Source: Poriferisodalis sp965203655 (lineage in GTDB: Bacteria > Actinomycetota > Acidimicrobiia > Acidimicrobiales > Poriferisodalaceae). From it: a DNA stretch of 64,000 nucleotides. Both the position numbers and the translations under genes were made by a program. Within the stretch, counting starts at the first letter, position 1. Each line of letters begins with the position of its first letter. This document shows positions 24,457-33,399 of this stretch, piece after piece. The stretch spans positions 186,001 to 250,000 of the forward strand of contig NZ_CBDBDD010000003.1 in NCBI RefSeq assembly GCF_965203655.1, given 5' to 3'. The notes beneath the pieces were generated by a model. The model made no database searches and was not told where the DNA came from. It was given only the letters and a program-made list of their open reading frames with translations.

Positions 24457-25820
24457 CGGCGCATTACTGGTGCGAACTGGCCTGGCTCGGCGGTTCCCGC
24501 GCCTCCGAGGGCGTGGTGATCGCGGTCGACGGCGATCGCATCTCCGCGGTGTGCGCCGGTGTGCCGGTCCGGCCCGAGGGCGCCGTGCCGCTGGCGGGAC
24601 TGACCCTGCCGGCATTGGCGAACGCGCACAGCCACGCGTTCCACCGGGCCCTGCGGGGCCGCACTCACGCTGGGCGAGGCAGCTTCTGGAGCTGGCGTGA
24701 CCTGATGTACCGGGTGGCGGGCCGGCTCGACCCCGACTCCTACCGCAGGCTGGCCCGGGCCGTGTTCGCCGAGATGGCGCTGGCCGGAATCGGGACGGTC
24801 GGGGAATTCCACTATGTCCATCACCGCCCCGGCGGGGATTCCTACGACGATCCCAATGCCATGGGTGCAGCGATGGTGGACGCGGCCGCCGACGCCGGCA
24901 TCCGCCTGACCTTGCTCGACACGCTGTACCTCCACGGCGGACTCGACTCCGCGCTGGACGACGGCTACGGGCCGCTGGCACCGTCCCAAGCCCGCTTCGG
25001 CGACGGCAGCGCCGACCGGTGGATCGACCGGGTAGAGCGCCTGGCCTCGACGGCATCCGGTCCGACGGTGCGCATCGGCGCCGCGGTGCACTCCGTGCGG
25101 GCGGTCGATCCGCCATCGATCAAGGCGGCGGCGGACTGGTCACGCGAGCGCGGCGCCCCGCTGCACTTCCACGCTTCCGAGCAGCCTGCGGAGAATGAGC
25201 AGTGCGTCGCCGTTCACGGCATGTCTCCCATCGAGGTGATCGCTCAAGCCGGAGGGCTCGGTGCGGGTACGACCGTGGTGCACGCCACGCATGCCAGCGG
25301 CCGTGACCAGACCATGATCGGCGAGGCGGGAGCGTTGTGCTGCCTGTGCCCGTCCACCGAACGGGACCTTGCTGACGGCACGGGACCCAGCGTCGGTCTG
25401 TCCCGCCAGGGAGCCGCGCTGTGCCTCGGCTCGGACTCCCACGCCACCGTCGATCTCTTCGAGGAAGCTCGTACGGTCGAGCTGGACCAGCGGGCGGCCT
25501 CTGGCGTCCGCGGCGTGTTCAGCGCCGAGTCGCTGGCGGAGATGGCCACCTCAGGCGGCTGCCGTTCGCTCGGTTGGACGGAGGGGGGCCGGTTGGAGGC
25601 GGGCGCGCTCGCCGACTTCGCAACGGTGGGGCTCGACTCGGTGCGGACGGCCGGAGCTGACGCCGATTCCGCGCTGGCAGCGACGATCTTCGGCGCCTCC
25701 AGCGCCGATGTGCATCACCTCGTGGTGGGCGGCAGGACCGTCGTGCGCGACGGTCGCCACACCACGATCGATGTCGCGGCCGAACTGGCCGCAGCCATCA
25801 CGGAGGTCACCGCGCCATGA
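24453..25820 (+). CDS. hutF: Formimidoylglutamate deiminase
   Basis: 455-aa amidohydrolase-superfamily enzyme. It deaminates N-formimidoyl-L-glutamate to N-formyl-L-glutamate and ammonia. Metal-site blocks are N-A-H-S-H-A-F-H-R-A-L-R-G (about 57-69), H-F-H-A-S-E-Q (near 235) and G-S-D-S-H-A (near 325); C-P-S-T-E-R-D-L-A-D-G near 300 is characteristic of HutF. It marks the five-step Hut route, which next needs a formylglutamate deformylase. The start overlaps the deformylase gene and the end overlaps hutI, each by ATGA. Confidence 0.94.
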   Translation: MTAHYWCELAWLGGSRASEGVVIAVDGDRISAVCAGVPVRPEGAVPLAGLTLPALANAHSHAFHRALRGRTHAGRGSFWSWRDLMYRVAGRLDPDSYRRLARAVFAEMALAGIGTVGEFHYVHHRPGGDSYDDPNAMGAAMVDAAADAGIRLTLLDTLYLHGGLDSALDDGYGPLAPSQARFGDGSADRWIDRVERLASTASGPTVRIGAAVHSVRAVDPPSIKAAADWSRERGAPLHFHASEQPAENEQCVAVHGMSPIEVIAQAGGLGAGTTVVHATHASGRDQTMIGEAGALCCLCPSTERDLADGTGPSVGLSRQGAALCLGSDSHATVDLFEEARTVELDQRAASGVRGVFSAESLAEMATSGGCRSLGWTEGGRLEAGALADFATVGLDSVRTAGADADSALAATIFGASSADVHHLVVGGRTVVRDGRHTTIDVAAELAAAITEVTAP

Positions 25821-27154
25821 CCGCAGAGGCTGAGCCCCGGGCCCGAGCGGCCCGTGAGCGCAGCGAACAAGAGCGGAAAATGCAGGGCGAAGCCGGGGCC
25901 CGAGCGGCCCGTGAGCGAAGCGAACAAGAGCGGGAAGAAATAGGCGACGCGAAGGAACGGTCCGCCAATCCGCGCACTTCCTTAGTGATCGACAACATCG
26001 GTGAGCTGGTGACTAACGACCCCGAGCTGGGGGACGGCCCGCTGGGCGTGCTCACCGATGCGTCGCTGGTCATCGACGGCGACACGGTGGTTGCGGTGGG
26101 CCCATCGGGTGCCGTTGCCGACGAGCGCCTGGATGCCGGCGGCCGGTGCGTGCTGCCCGGATTCGTCGACTCCCACACCCACTTGGTCTTCGCAGGCGAC
26201 CGCTCAGAGGAGTTCACCCGGCGGATGGCGGGCGAGCCCTACGACGGCGGCGGGATCCGGGTGACCACCGAGGCCACCCGCGGCGCCGGCCGCGACGCTC
26301 TGGCTGCCTCGCTCGCCCAACGGCTGGCCGAGGCACACCGGGCGGGCACCACCACGGTGGAGATCAAGACCGGATACGGGCTGTCACTCGACTCCGAGGT
26401 CGAGCTTGCCTTGCTGGCTGCAGAGGTCACCCCCGAAGCCACGTTCCTGGGAGCTCACCTGCTGCCCAGCGAATACGCGGGACGGGCCGACGACTACATC
26501 GACCTGGTGTGCGGGCCGATGCTGGACGCGGTCCGGGATCACGTCCGCTGGATCGACGTGTTCTGCGAGACCGGCGCGTTCAACGTCGAGCAGTCCCGGG
26601 CGGTGCTCGAGGCGGGTCGGGACGCCGGGCTGGGCCTGCGCGTGCACGGCAACCAGCTCGGCCACGGACCGGGCGTGCAGCTCGCTGTCGAGATGGACGC
26701 TGCGTCGGTGGACCACTGCACCTACCTCTCCGACGACGACATCGAGGCTCTGGCCGGCAGTGACACCGTGGCCACGTTCCTGCCGGCGACTGATTTCTCG
26801 ACCCGCCAGCCGTACCCGGATGCCCGGCGGGCCATCGATGCCGGCGTCAAGGTGGCGATGGCCTCGAACTGCAACCCGGGCTCGAGCTACACCACGTCCA
26901 TCTCGTTCTGCATTGCCATGGCAGTGCGCGACATGGGCATGACGATCGACGAAGCCGTCGCCGCAGTGACGGTCGGCGGGGCAGTCGCGCTGGGCCGGAC
27001 TGACGTTGGGCGGCTCACCAACGGCAGTCCGGCTCACGTGACCATCCTGGACGCACCCAACCGCTACCACCTCGCGTACCGGCCCGGCGTCCCCATGATC
27101 TGGCGGACACTGGGAGCCGACTACCGGCTCCCGCCCGCCGACGACCCGACGTGA
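25817..27154 (+). CDS. hutI: Imidazolonepropionase with repeat-derived N-terminal extension
   Basis: 445 aa. It hydrolyses 4-imidazolone-5-propionate to formimidoylglutamate. The amidohydrolase core begins near residue 56 (L-V-I-D-N-I-G-E-L-V-T-N-D) and has D-S-H-T-H-L-V-F-A-G-D-R, V-E-I-K-T-G-Y-G-L, V-H-G-N-Q-L-G-H and A-S-N-C-N-P-G-S-S. The first ~53 residues are not part of the family. They contain A-R-A-A-R-E-R-S-E-Q-E-R twice (about 9-20 and 29-40), encoded by two copies of a repeat seen elsewhere in the window. ATG 25817 overlaps the hutF stop; GTG 25985 is an alternative start at the core. Confidence 0.95.
   Translation: MTAEAEPRARAARERSEQERKMQGEAGARAARERSEQEREEIGDAKERSANPRTSLVIDNIGELVTNDPELGDGPLGVLTDASLVIDGDTVVAVGPSGAVADERLDAGGRCVLPGFVDSHTHLVFAGDRSEEFTRRMAGEPYDGGGIRVTTEATRGAGRDALAASLAQRLAEAHRAGTTTVEIKTGYGLSLDSEVELALLAAEVTPEATFLGAHLLPSEYAGRADDYIDLVCGPMLDAVRDHVRWIDVFCETGAFNVEQSRAVLEAGRDAGLGLRVHGNQLGHGPGVQLAVEMDAASVDHCTYLSDDDIEALAGSDTVATFLPATDFSTRQPYPDARRAIDAGVKVAMASNCNPGSSYTTSISFCIAMAVRDMGMTIDEAVAAVTVGGAVALGRTDVGRLTNGSPAHVTILDAPNRYHLAYRPGVPMIWRTLGADYRLPPADDPT
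25837..25934 (+). repeat. Two copies of a dispersed ~42-bp repeat, translated within hutI
   Basis: Copies at about 25837-25876 and 25893-25934 share GCCCGAGCGGCCCGTGAGCG followed by a purine-rich tail ending AGAGCGG. The same element lies at 49172-49213 and 62439-62480. The sequence after the second copy (GGCGACGCGA... to about 25980) also resembles the sequence after the 62439 copy, so the full unit may be about 85 bp. Here it is read in frame. Confidence 0.85.
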
Positions 27155-27178
27155 TCTCCAATTGAAAGAAGGACAGCG

Positions 27179-28657
27179 ATGACCAACACCATCCCCAATC
27201 CACCGGTACCCAATCCCACTGGGCACAACCAGTGGTACCCGTTCGCCAACCGGCCCCTGCCGCCGGAGGTGGACGGCCAGGCGGTCAACCCGGCCGCCAT
27301 CCCGGTGTTCGACGCCGTGCCATTGCCGCCTCACGCCCGCTTCGTGGTGGTGGGTGCGGGCGTGCACGGGCTGTCGAGCGCCTACCACCTGGCCATGTAC
27401 CTCGAGCGCACCGGCAAAGGCTCCGGCAGCGACGTGGTGCTGATCGACAAGCAGGGCCCGGGGGCAGGCGCCACCGGGCTGGCCTGCGGCTGTGTCCGCA
27501 ACATGTACATGACCGGGCCGCTGCACGCCATCCTGCGAGCCAGCGTGGAAGTGTGGGAGTCAGACCCCGTGAACCTCGGCTTCCAGCAGGTCGGCTACGT
27601 GTCGGTGGGCGAGGCCAACCAGACCGACGACTATCTCAAGCTGCAGGCGTCCCAGGCGGCGAGCGGCTACCCATCCGACGTCTACACCGGTGCAGAAGCC
27701 CGTGCCTTTCTCACCAACCTGTGGCCCGATTTCAAGACCGACAACTGCGACGTGGTGCTGCACGAGCACCGCTCTGGCTACGCCGGCACGCACCTGGCCG
27801 TGTGGGGTCTCGACCAGAAGTGCCGCCAGTGGGGCGTGCAGCGGGTGTACGGCGCCACCGTGACCGGCTACCAGTTCGACAACTCGGGCTCGGTCACCGC
27901 GGTCGACACCACCCAAGGGTCGATCGCGTGCGAGCAGGTCGTGGTGGGTGCGGGAGCGTGGACGCCGACGCACTGGGAATGGCTGGGCGGTCCCAGCCAG
28001 CTCGACGTGCTGTACCCCGACGGGCACGTCGAGGAGCAGATGGACATGTGGACCTACTGGCGGCTGCTCGAGGGCGAGGTGCTGCTCCCCCCCGGCGTCG
28101 ACTTCCGCACCGCCCAGCACCGCGACTCGCCGGTGCTGCACGTGGAGCTCATGAACACGCCGGTGTACTCACCTGACGGCCGGTTCCTCAAGGACCACTT
28201 CTATTCGTACACGCGCTACGCCGCGGAGCGGGTGGGCGCACCCGGCCTGCAGGGCGGCACGATCCCGATCAAGATCGGGCCGAGAGCGGCAGTGGAGCCC
28301 TACGGCCACCTGAACGACGAGTACCAGGCCGAGGAGTGGTTCGCCGACTACTACTGCGCCACGCTGGGCATGCTCTTCAAGCGGCTGGAAGACCTGCGGC
28401 CGTACTTCAAGGAACGCCGCAACGGCGGCATCGGGGCGTTCACCCCCGACAACGTGCCGGTGTTCGACTACGTGGCCGACAACGCCTGGGTGATCGCCGA
28501 TTCCAACCACGGGTTCAAGATGATCGGTGTGGGCAAGCTCACCGCCGAGATGATGGTGCACGGCCAGAAGCCCGACGAGCTCAAGCCGTTCACGCTGGAC
28601 CGCTACCGCACCGGCGGCACCTTCGGCGACCGCAACTCAAACTGCCCCTGGGTCTGA
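27179..28657 (+). CDS. FAD-dependent oxidoreductase (DAO family) at the end of the hut operon
   Basis: 492 aa. A dinucleotide-binding motif V-V-G-A-G-V-H-G-L-S-S-A appears near residue 57 after an unusual proline-rich N-terminal stretch. The DAO-type substrate/FAD regions follow (G-A-G-A-T-G-L-A-C-G-C near 100, V-V-V-G-A-G-A-W-T near 262). The C-terminal G-F-K-M-I-G-V-G-K is typical of glycine-oxidase/dimethylglycine-dehydrogenase-like enzymes. AAGAAGGA precedes ATG 27179. It starts 24 bases after hutI, so co-expression with histidine degradation is likely. The substrate, perhaps a methylated amine or amino acid, is unknown. Confidence 0.85.
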   Translation: MTNTIPNPPVPNPTGHNQWYPFANRPLPPEVDGQAVNPAAIPVFDAVPLPPHARFVVVGAGVHGLSSAYHLAMYLERTGKGSGSDVVLIDKQGPGAGATGLACGCVRNMYMTGPLHAILRASVEVWESDPVNLGFQQVGYVSVGEANQTDDYLKLQASQAASGYPSDVYTGAEARAFLTNLWPDFKTDNCDVVLHEHRSGYAGTHLAVWGLDQKCRQWGVQRVYGATVTGYQFDNSGSVTAVDTTQGSIACEQVVVGAGAWTPTHWEWLGGPSQLDVLYPDGHVEEQMDMWTYWRLLEGEVLLPPGVDFRTAQHRDSPVLHVELMNTPVYSPDGRFLKDHFYSYTRYAAERVGAPGLQGGTIPIKIGPRAAVEPYGHLNDEYQAEEWFADYYCATLGMLFKRLEDLRPYFKERRNGGIGAFTPDNVPVFDYVADNAWVIADSNHGFKMIGVGKLTAEMMVHGQKPDELKPFTLDRYRTGGTFGDRNSNCPWV

Positions 28658-28691
28658 CCCGCCGGTCTCGCGGCGCCGGGGCCGCGGGATG

Positions 28692-29948
28692 TCACTGCAG
28701 TTCAGCGAGGCGAGCCGTCGGTCGGTCGTTGCGGCGCGCCACCACCCGGGTCAACCCCAGGGTCTGGCCTTGGTCTCCGGCGAGCATGTCGGCTTCGTCG
28801 CTGGGCTTTCCGAGGTGTTCTGACCACGACAGGTCTGACGCCATCCAGTGTCTCCACCCGTCGGGCATCAGGTCGGCCAGCTCCACATCCACTAGCCCGC
28901 TTCGTTCCCAGTGACGCTGCCACCAGGCGGGGCTGTGAAAGCTGAACAAGGCTGGCTCCCAGTACTGCTGGAGGTGCGCCGGCACCGCGTTCGACGTGAG
29001 TTCTTCGACCAGTCCGGGCACCACGATGCCCAGCTGGCCGCCGGGCTGGATGAGCCGGGCCAGGTGTTGTTCGAGGTAGAGGTCGTCGGTCCCGAAGTAG
29101 TGATAGGCATCGACGCACACCACCGCATCGAAGAACCCGTCGGCAAACGGCAGCTCATGTGCTTCGGCCCGGATGGGAAAGACCTTGTCTTCGACGCCTG
29201 CAGCGCGGATGCGGTCGAGGTTGTCGCTGGCGTCGATCCACAGGTCTGCGGCCCACACCTGCACGCCGAACTCCTTGGCGAGGAAGATGGAGCTGAGCGC
29301 TCTACCGCAGCCCAAATCCAGGACGCGCATGGTCGAGTCGAGATCCATGCACCCCGACAATGACTCCGTCAGCCACAGCGGGTTGGGCCCCATCATGTGC
29401 TCGACAACCCACACCGGGTCGTAGTTCGCCGACCGGGGAAATCCTGCGTATGCGACTTCGTATCGGCTCGGGTCGACGTCGATGAAGGGTGGCGGGTTGT
29501 CAGTGTCGACCAGGGCGCACAGTTGGTCCAAGCACATGTGGTAGCCGGCGGCCACCTGGTGCACTTCCGGGCTCTTGTCTCCCAAGTCGATGGTCAGCGT
29601 GAGATGCGTGCCGGTCGGGGTCGGTTCGAGGCTGAACGTGAGCAGCTCGTCGTCCCACTCCCAGGCAAAGGTGCTGGACGGATCCCAGGTGACGATGCGA
29701 CCGGCGAGCACGGTGTCCTCGATGCCGTACTTTCTGACCACGTCTTCCCAGAATGGGGCTGCGACCTCGGCGCCTGTCTCCCGCGGCCCGATGATGTCGC
29801 ATGGCATCCAGTGACGGAGCTGCTCGCTCTCGGTCAGCGCGCGCCACGCACGTTCGGCTGAGCCCGCCAGCTCGCGTTCGAACCGCAGGCTTGTCGTGCC
29901 ATCGCTGTGGCGAGCAATCTCTCCAAGCGGATGGATCGGCTGGTTCAT
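28692..29948 (-). CDS. SRPBCC (AHSA1-like) domain fused to a SAM methyltransferase
   Basis: 418 aa in two parts. Residues 1-~150 are an SRPBCC ligand-binding domain (F-E-R-E-L-A-G-S-A-E-R-A-W-R-A-L, typical AHSA1 start, and W-E-W-D-D-E-L-L-T-F). Residues ~185-410 are a class I methyltransferase with motif I V-L-D-L-G-C-G-R-A and motif II/III V-W-A-A-D-L-W, F-D-A-V-V-C-V-D-A-Y-H-Y-F. The order suggests that a small hydrophobic ligand bound by the first domain is methylated, or regulates methylation. I do not know this fusion as a characterised enzyme. Convergent with the hut operon, 34 bases apart. Confidence 0.8.
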   Translation of the reverse strand: MNQPIHPLGEIARHSDGTTSLRFERELAGSAERAWRALTESEQLRHWMPCDIIGPRETGAEVAAPFWEDVVRKYGIEDTVLAGRIVTWDPSSTFAWEWDDELLTFSLEPTPTGTHLTLTIDLGDKSPEVHQVAAGYHMCLDQLCALVDTDNPPPFIDVDPSRYEVAYAGFPRSANYDPVWVVEHMMGPNPLWLTESLSGCMDLDSTMRVLDLGCGRALSSIFLAKEFGVQVWAADLWIDASDNLDRIRAAGVEDKVFPIRAEAHELPFADGFFDAVVCVDAYHYFGTDDLYLEQHLARLIQPGGQLGIVVPGLVEELTSNAVPAHLQQYWEPALFSFHSPAWWQRHWERSGLVDVELADLMPDGWRHWMASDLSWSEHLGKPSDEADMLAGDQGQTLGLTRVVARRNDRPTARLAELQ

Positions 29949-29980
29949 GTTCGGCCGCCTTCAGCGGAAGCCGGCAGTGC

Positions 29981-30958
29981 CTAGCGGACGAGGCGGCGGA
30001 GCGCCTTCATCCAGTCGTCTGACGTATTCCAGGCTTCCTCGCTGACGCGCTCGCGGCCCGAGGAGTTGCCATTCGCGGCGGGGAACGAGCCCAGGAACTT
30101 GACGTCGCGCTGCTTCATCTTGAGCGCTCGCAAGCAGTCGGCAACCACTTCGTCGGAGATGTGACCCTCGAAGTCGAGCAGAAAGCAGTATTCGCCGAGG
30201 CCGCGCCGGGTCGGCCGCGACTCCAGCCGGGACAGGTCGAGACGGCGGGCCTCGAACTCCATGAGGATTCCCAGCAGGCTGCCGGGTTCGTTCTGCTGCT
30301 GGAACACCACGATGCTGGTCTTGTCGTTGCCGCTGGCCGGCGGCACCTGGCCCTTGGCCAGCAGCAGGAAGCGGGTCTGGTTGTCGCGGTGGTCCTCAAT
30401 GGAGGGCACGACGGTCTCGAGCCCGTAGAGCTCCGCTGCCGTCGGGCTGGCGATCGCTGCGACGCCGGCGAGCTGTTCCTCGCCGATGCGCCGGGCCGCC
30501 AGCGCTGTCGAGGTAGCCGCTTCGATCTCGGCGTCGGGCAGCTGGGTGTGCAGGAACGCACGGCACTGCGCGATCGCCACAGGGAACGACAGCACGGTGT
30601 GGATTGCCGACAAATCGTCGGCGGTGGCGGTGCCGGGCAGTGCCATGAGGTCGAGCTGCACGTTCACCACAACTTCCCGCTGGATGAGGAAGTCGAAGTC
30701 GAACGCGAGCGCGTCCTGGGTGACATTGACAGCGCCTTCGATGGCGTTCTCGACAGGGACGAAGCCGTAGTCGACTGCCCCGTCGTCGAGCGCAGAGAGC
30801 ACCTCGGGCACCGAGATAAGCGGGACAGGCGTGCACTGCGACAGGTCTGGCTGGGTCGCCAGCGCGGCCTCGGTAAAGGTGCCGTGCGGGCCCATGTACC
30901 CGATGCGCGTCGACGGCGAGAGGGCAGAGGTGCCCTGGGGTGCAGCGGCAGCAGCCAT
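29981..30958 (-). CDS. pheA: Prephenate dehydratase
   Basis: 325-aa monofunctional enzyme converting prephenate to phenylpyruvate in phenylalanine synthesis. The catalytic domain runs from about 18 to 205 (G-Y-M-G-P-H-G-T-F-T-E-A; G-F-V-P-V-E-N-A-I-E-G; N-Q-T-R-F-L-L-L near 190). A C-terminal ACT domain follows, with E-S-R-P-T-R-R-G-L-G-E-Y-C-F, the usual site for phenylalanine feedback inhibition. ATG 30958 is at the domain start; the frame is open much further upstream. It is divergent from larB. Confidence 0.95.
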   Translation of the reverse strand: MAAAAAPQGTSALSPSTRIGYMGPHGTFTEAALATQPDLSQCTPVPLISVPEVLSALDDGAVDYGFVPVENAIEGAVNVTQDALAFDFDFLIQREVVVNVQLDLMALPGTATADDLSAIHTVLSFPVAIAQCRAFLHTQLPDAEIEAATSTALAARRIGEEQLAGVAAIASPTAAELYGLETVVPSIEDHRDNQTRFLLLAKGQVPPASGNDKTSIVVFQQQNEPGSLLGILMEFEARRLDLSRLESRPTRRGLGEYCFLLDFEGHISDEVVADCLRALKMKQRDVKFLGSFPAANGNSSGRERVSEEAWNTSDDWMKALRRLVR

Positions 30959-31024
30959 CGGGGCAGGATACGCACCGGGCCGCGGGCACCCGACCCCGGG
31001 CCGCGGCGGGTAGAACGGCAGGCG

Positions 31025-31846
31025 ATGGACGCTGAACAGCTCGCCGGATTGCTGGCTGAGGTTCGTGACGGGACGGTGACCGCTGATGAGGCGCTGGCCC
31101 GCCTGCGGCGGCTGCCGTACGCGGACATTGCCGGGGCGCGCATTGATCATCACCGAGCGCTGCGCACCGGCCATCCCGAGGCGGTGTACGGGCCTGGCAA
31201 GTCGCCCAGCCAGTGCGCCCGCATCGTGGCCGAGATGCTGAGCGGCGGCTCCGGCCCGGTGCTGCTGACCCGAGCGAGCACCGATCAGGTTGCAGCAGCC
31301 CTTGCCGCGTGCCCCGGCGGCGTGGTGCACCGCCCTGCCGATCGGGAGCCTGTCTCCGCGGATGGCGCAGCACAGCCTTCAGCCGACTTGGCGACCGTGG
31401 TGTGGCGCTTTGCCCCAGCGCGTCACGAGCGGGTGGTGGTGGCCGCTGCGGGCACGTCGGATGGACCGGTGGCGAGCGAAGCGGCAGCGGTGCTCGGCGC
31501 GTTCGGCGTCGATGCCGGAATGGTGACCGACATCGGCCTCGCGGGCCTCCATCGCTTCCTGGCCGAGATCGACACGCTGGCTTCGGCTGACGTGGTCATC
31601 GTGGTAGCAGGAATGGAAGGAGCGCTGGCCACGGCCGTCGCGGGTCTGACTGCTGCACCGGTCATCGCCGTGCCGACCAGCGCGGGCTATGGCGCAGCGC
31701 TCGACGGTGTGACGGCGCTGCTGGCCATGCATGCGTCGTGCGCAGCCGGGATCACCGTGGTGGGCATCGACAACGGCTTCGGTGCCGCGATGGCCGCTAT
31801 GCGCATCTTGGATCTGGCAGCCGCCTCCGATCAGGGATCGGCCTGA
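31025..31846 (+). CDS. larB: Nickel-pincer cofactor biosynthesis carboxylase/hydrolase LarB
   Basis: 273 aa. LarB carboxylates the pyridinium ring of nicotinic acid adenine dinucleotide and hydrolyses its phosphoanhydride at the start of NPN cofactor synthesis. The C-terminal two thirds is a PurE-like (AIR carboxylase) domain: V-V-A-A-A-G-T-S-D, D-I-G-L-A-G-L-H-R, V-V-A-G-M-E-G-A-L, P-V-I-A-V-P-T-S-A-G-Y-G. It is followed 31 bases later by larC. larE and larA are not in this window. Confidence 0.93.
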   Translation: MDAEQLAGLLAEVRDGTVTADEALARLRRLPYADIAGARIDHHRALRTGHPEAVYGPGKSPSQCARIVAEMLSGGSGPVLLTRASTDQVAAALAACPGGVVHRPADREPVSADGAAQPSADLATVVWRFAPARHERVVVAAAGTSDGPVASEAAAVLGAFGVDAGMVTDIGLAGLHRFLAEIDTLASADVVIVVAGMEGALATAVAGLTAAPVIAVPTSAGYGAALDGVTALLAMHASCAAGITVVGIDNGFGAAMAAMRILDLAAASDQGSA

Positions 31847-31877
31847 TGGGGAGCCAGCCCCATGGTGGTGCCGGGTA

Positions 31878-33185
31878 ATGCATGACGTCGCTGCCTCTGG
31901 CACGTCGCCGGTGACGTCGGACGCGCCGGTGGCTAGGCCGTCCACTGCGGGCGGCGAGCGAACTGTGCCCGGTGGCACGGTGGCGTGGTTCGATCCGGTG
32001 TCGGGGATCGCAGGCGATATGGCGCTCGGGGCGCTGCTGGATGCCGGTGCAGACCTGGAGTTCGTCATCGAACGGCTGCAGACGCTGGGTGTTGACGGCT
32101 GGCGGCTCAGTGCCGAGCGGGTACGGCGGAACGAATTGGCGGCGACGCGGGCCGTCGTGGACGCCCCCGAAGGGCATCACCATCGGCGATGGCGACACAT
32201 CCGGGAGTTGCTGGAGCGCGCACCCTTGGAAGACCGGATTCGGGGCCGCGCGCTCGCAGCGTTCGAGGCGCTCGCTGTTGCCGAGGGCCAGGTGCATGGT
32301 GTGCCGCCCGACGAGGTCCATTTCCACGAGGTCGGGGCGCTGGATGCGATCGTCGACATCGTCGGCGTGTGCGCGGCGCTGGAATCTCTGGGCGTCGATG
32401 AGATTGCCTGCGGACCGGTTGCGGTGGGCAAGGGCACGATCCACGCCGCGCATGGCGTGCTGCCGAACCCGCCGCCCGCAGTCGGATACTTACTGTCGGG
32501 ACACCCAGTGGTGGGCGTCGATATCGACATGGAGCTGACGACCCCGACGGGGGCCGCCATCGTGGCCGCGCTGGCGTCGGTGTTCGGGCCAGTGCCGCCC
32601 ATGACGCTGACGAGCGTCGGCTTTGGCGCTGGAACCCGCGATCTGCCGGGTCGCCCGAACGTCACCGGCGTGCTGATCGGCACTCCAGCGACGGAAACGA
32701 GCCATCCTGATACCGGGCTGGACGGGTCCATGGCGGCCATCGACGGCACCGAAACCACCACGGAGTTGGTCGAGCTGGCCACGAATCTCGACGACGTCAC
32801 GGGCGAGCTGCTGGGCCACGCCATCGACGAGTTGCTGGCGGCCGGAGCGCTGGATGCGTGGGCAGTCCCGATCGTGATGAAGCACGGCCGTCCGGCAAAC
32901 ACGCTGATGGCGCTGTGCAGTGCCGACGAAGTGACAGCGCTGGGCGACCTGATGGCGCGCCTCACCGGCACGCTGGGATTACGGGCGCGGACCGTCGTGC
33001 GCACGGCGCTCGAACGACATATTTCGACTGTCGATGTCGACGGCCAGACCATTCGGGTCAAGCACGGCCCGCACCGCAGCAAGCCCGAGTGGGCCGACGT
33101 GGTCGCCGCAGCCGAAGCGCTCGGTCGCGCACCGGCCGATGTCGCCCGCGAAGCGAGCACCAGCGAACAATGCAACCCCGACTAA
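31878..33185 (+). CDS. larC: Nickel insertion protein LarC (single uninterrupted ORF)
   Basis: 435 aa. LarC is a CTP-dependent cyclometallase that inserts nickel into the pincer nucleotide. Conserved blocks are W-F-D-P-V-S-G-I-A-G-D-M (about 35-46), V-H-F-H-E-V-G-A-L-D-A-I-V-D (near 140), G-K-G-T-I-H-A-A-H-G-V-L-P-N-P-P-P (near 185) and E-L-A-T-N-L-D-D-V-T-G-E-L-L-G near 300. The lactobacillus gene needs a ribosomal frameshift to join its two halves; here both halves are in one frame. The first ~30 residues are variable and the ribosome-binding site is weak. Confidence 0.93.
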   Translation: MHDVAASGTSPVTSDAPVARPSTAGGERTVPGGTVAWFDPVSGIAGDMALGALLDAGADLEFVIERLQTLGVDGWRLSAERVRRNELAATRAVVDAPEGHHHRRWRHIRELLERAPLEDRIRGRALAAFEALAVAEGQVHGVPPDEVHFHEVGALDAIVDIVGVCAALESLGVDEIACGPVAVGKGTIHAAHGVLPNPPPAVGYLLSGHPVVGVDIDMELTTPTGAAIVAALASVFGPVPPMTLTSVGFGAGTRDLPGRPNVTGVLIGTPATETSHPDTGLDGSMAAIDGTETTTELVELATNLDDVTGELLGHAIDELLAAGALDAWAVPIVMKHGRPANTLMALCSADEVTALGDLMARLTGTLGLRARTVVRTALERHISTVDVDGQTIRVKHGPHRSKPEWADVVAAAEALGRAPADVAREASTSEQCNPD

Positions 33186-33278
33186 GGACTCGAGCCAGTA
33201 AGCACAGATGCCAGAGTTTCGGAGGCGGCAAAATCCCCGGCGTTCGCAGAAAACAGCCTCGTACACTGTTCGGGCGCC

Positions 33279-33298
33279 GACGGGCCCTCCGGCCCGTC
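33279..33298 (+). terminator. Perfect 8-bp GC hairpin before tRNA-Arg
   Basis: GACGGGCC, a CTCC loop and GGCCCGTC form a strong hairpin 94 bases after larC and 12 bases before tRNA-Arg. A TACACT at 33262-33267 that could be the tRNA -10 box lies just upstream, so the hairpin may instead sit in the tRNA leader. No U-tract follows. Confidence 0.35.
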
Positions 33299-33310
33299 CA
33301 GTGGCAACCA

Positions 33311-33384
33311 GCGCTTGTAGCTCAATTGGACAGAGCATCTGACTACGGATCAGAAGGTTCGGGGTTCGAATCCCTGCAAGCGCG
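33311..33384 (+). tRNA. tRNA-Arg(ACG)
   Basis: 74-nt tRNA. Acceptor GCGCTTG pairs with CAAGCGC, the anticodon loop CTACGGA gives ACG (read as ICG after TadA editing; tadA is present at 60021), and the T arm is GGGGTTCGAATCCCT. CCA follows directly at 33385-33387, so the 3' end appears encoded. Confidence 0.96.
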
Positions 33385-33399
33385 CCAACCGGGAGCACG

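Noticed and set aside
31878..33185. larC as a frameshifted larC1/larC2 pair
   Set aside because: The reading frame is continuous through both conserved halves, so no programmed frameshift is needed.
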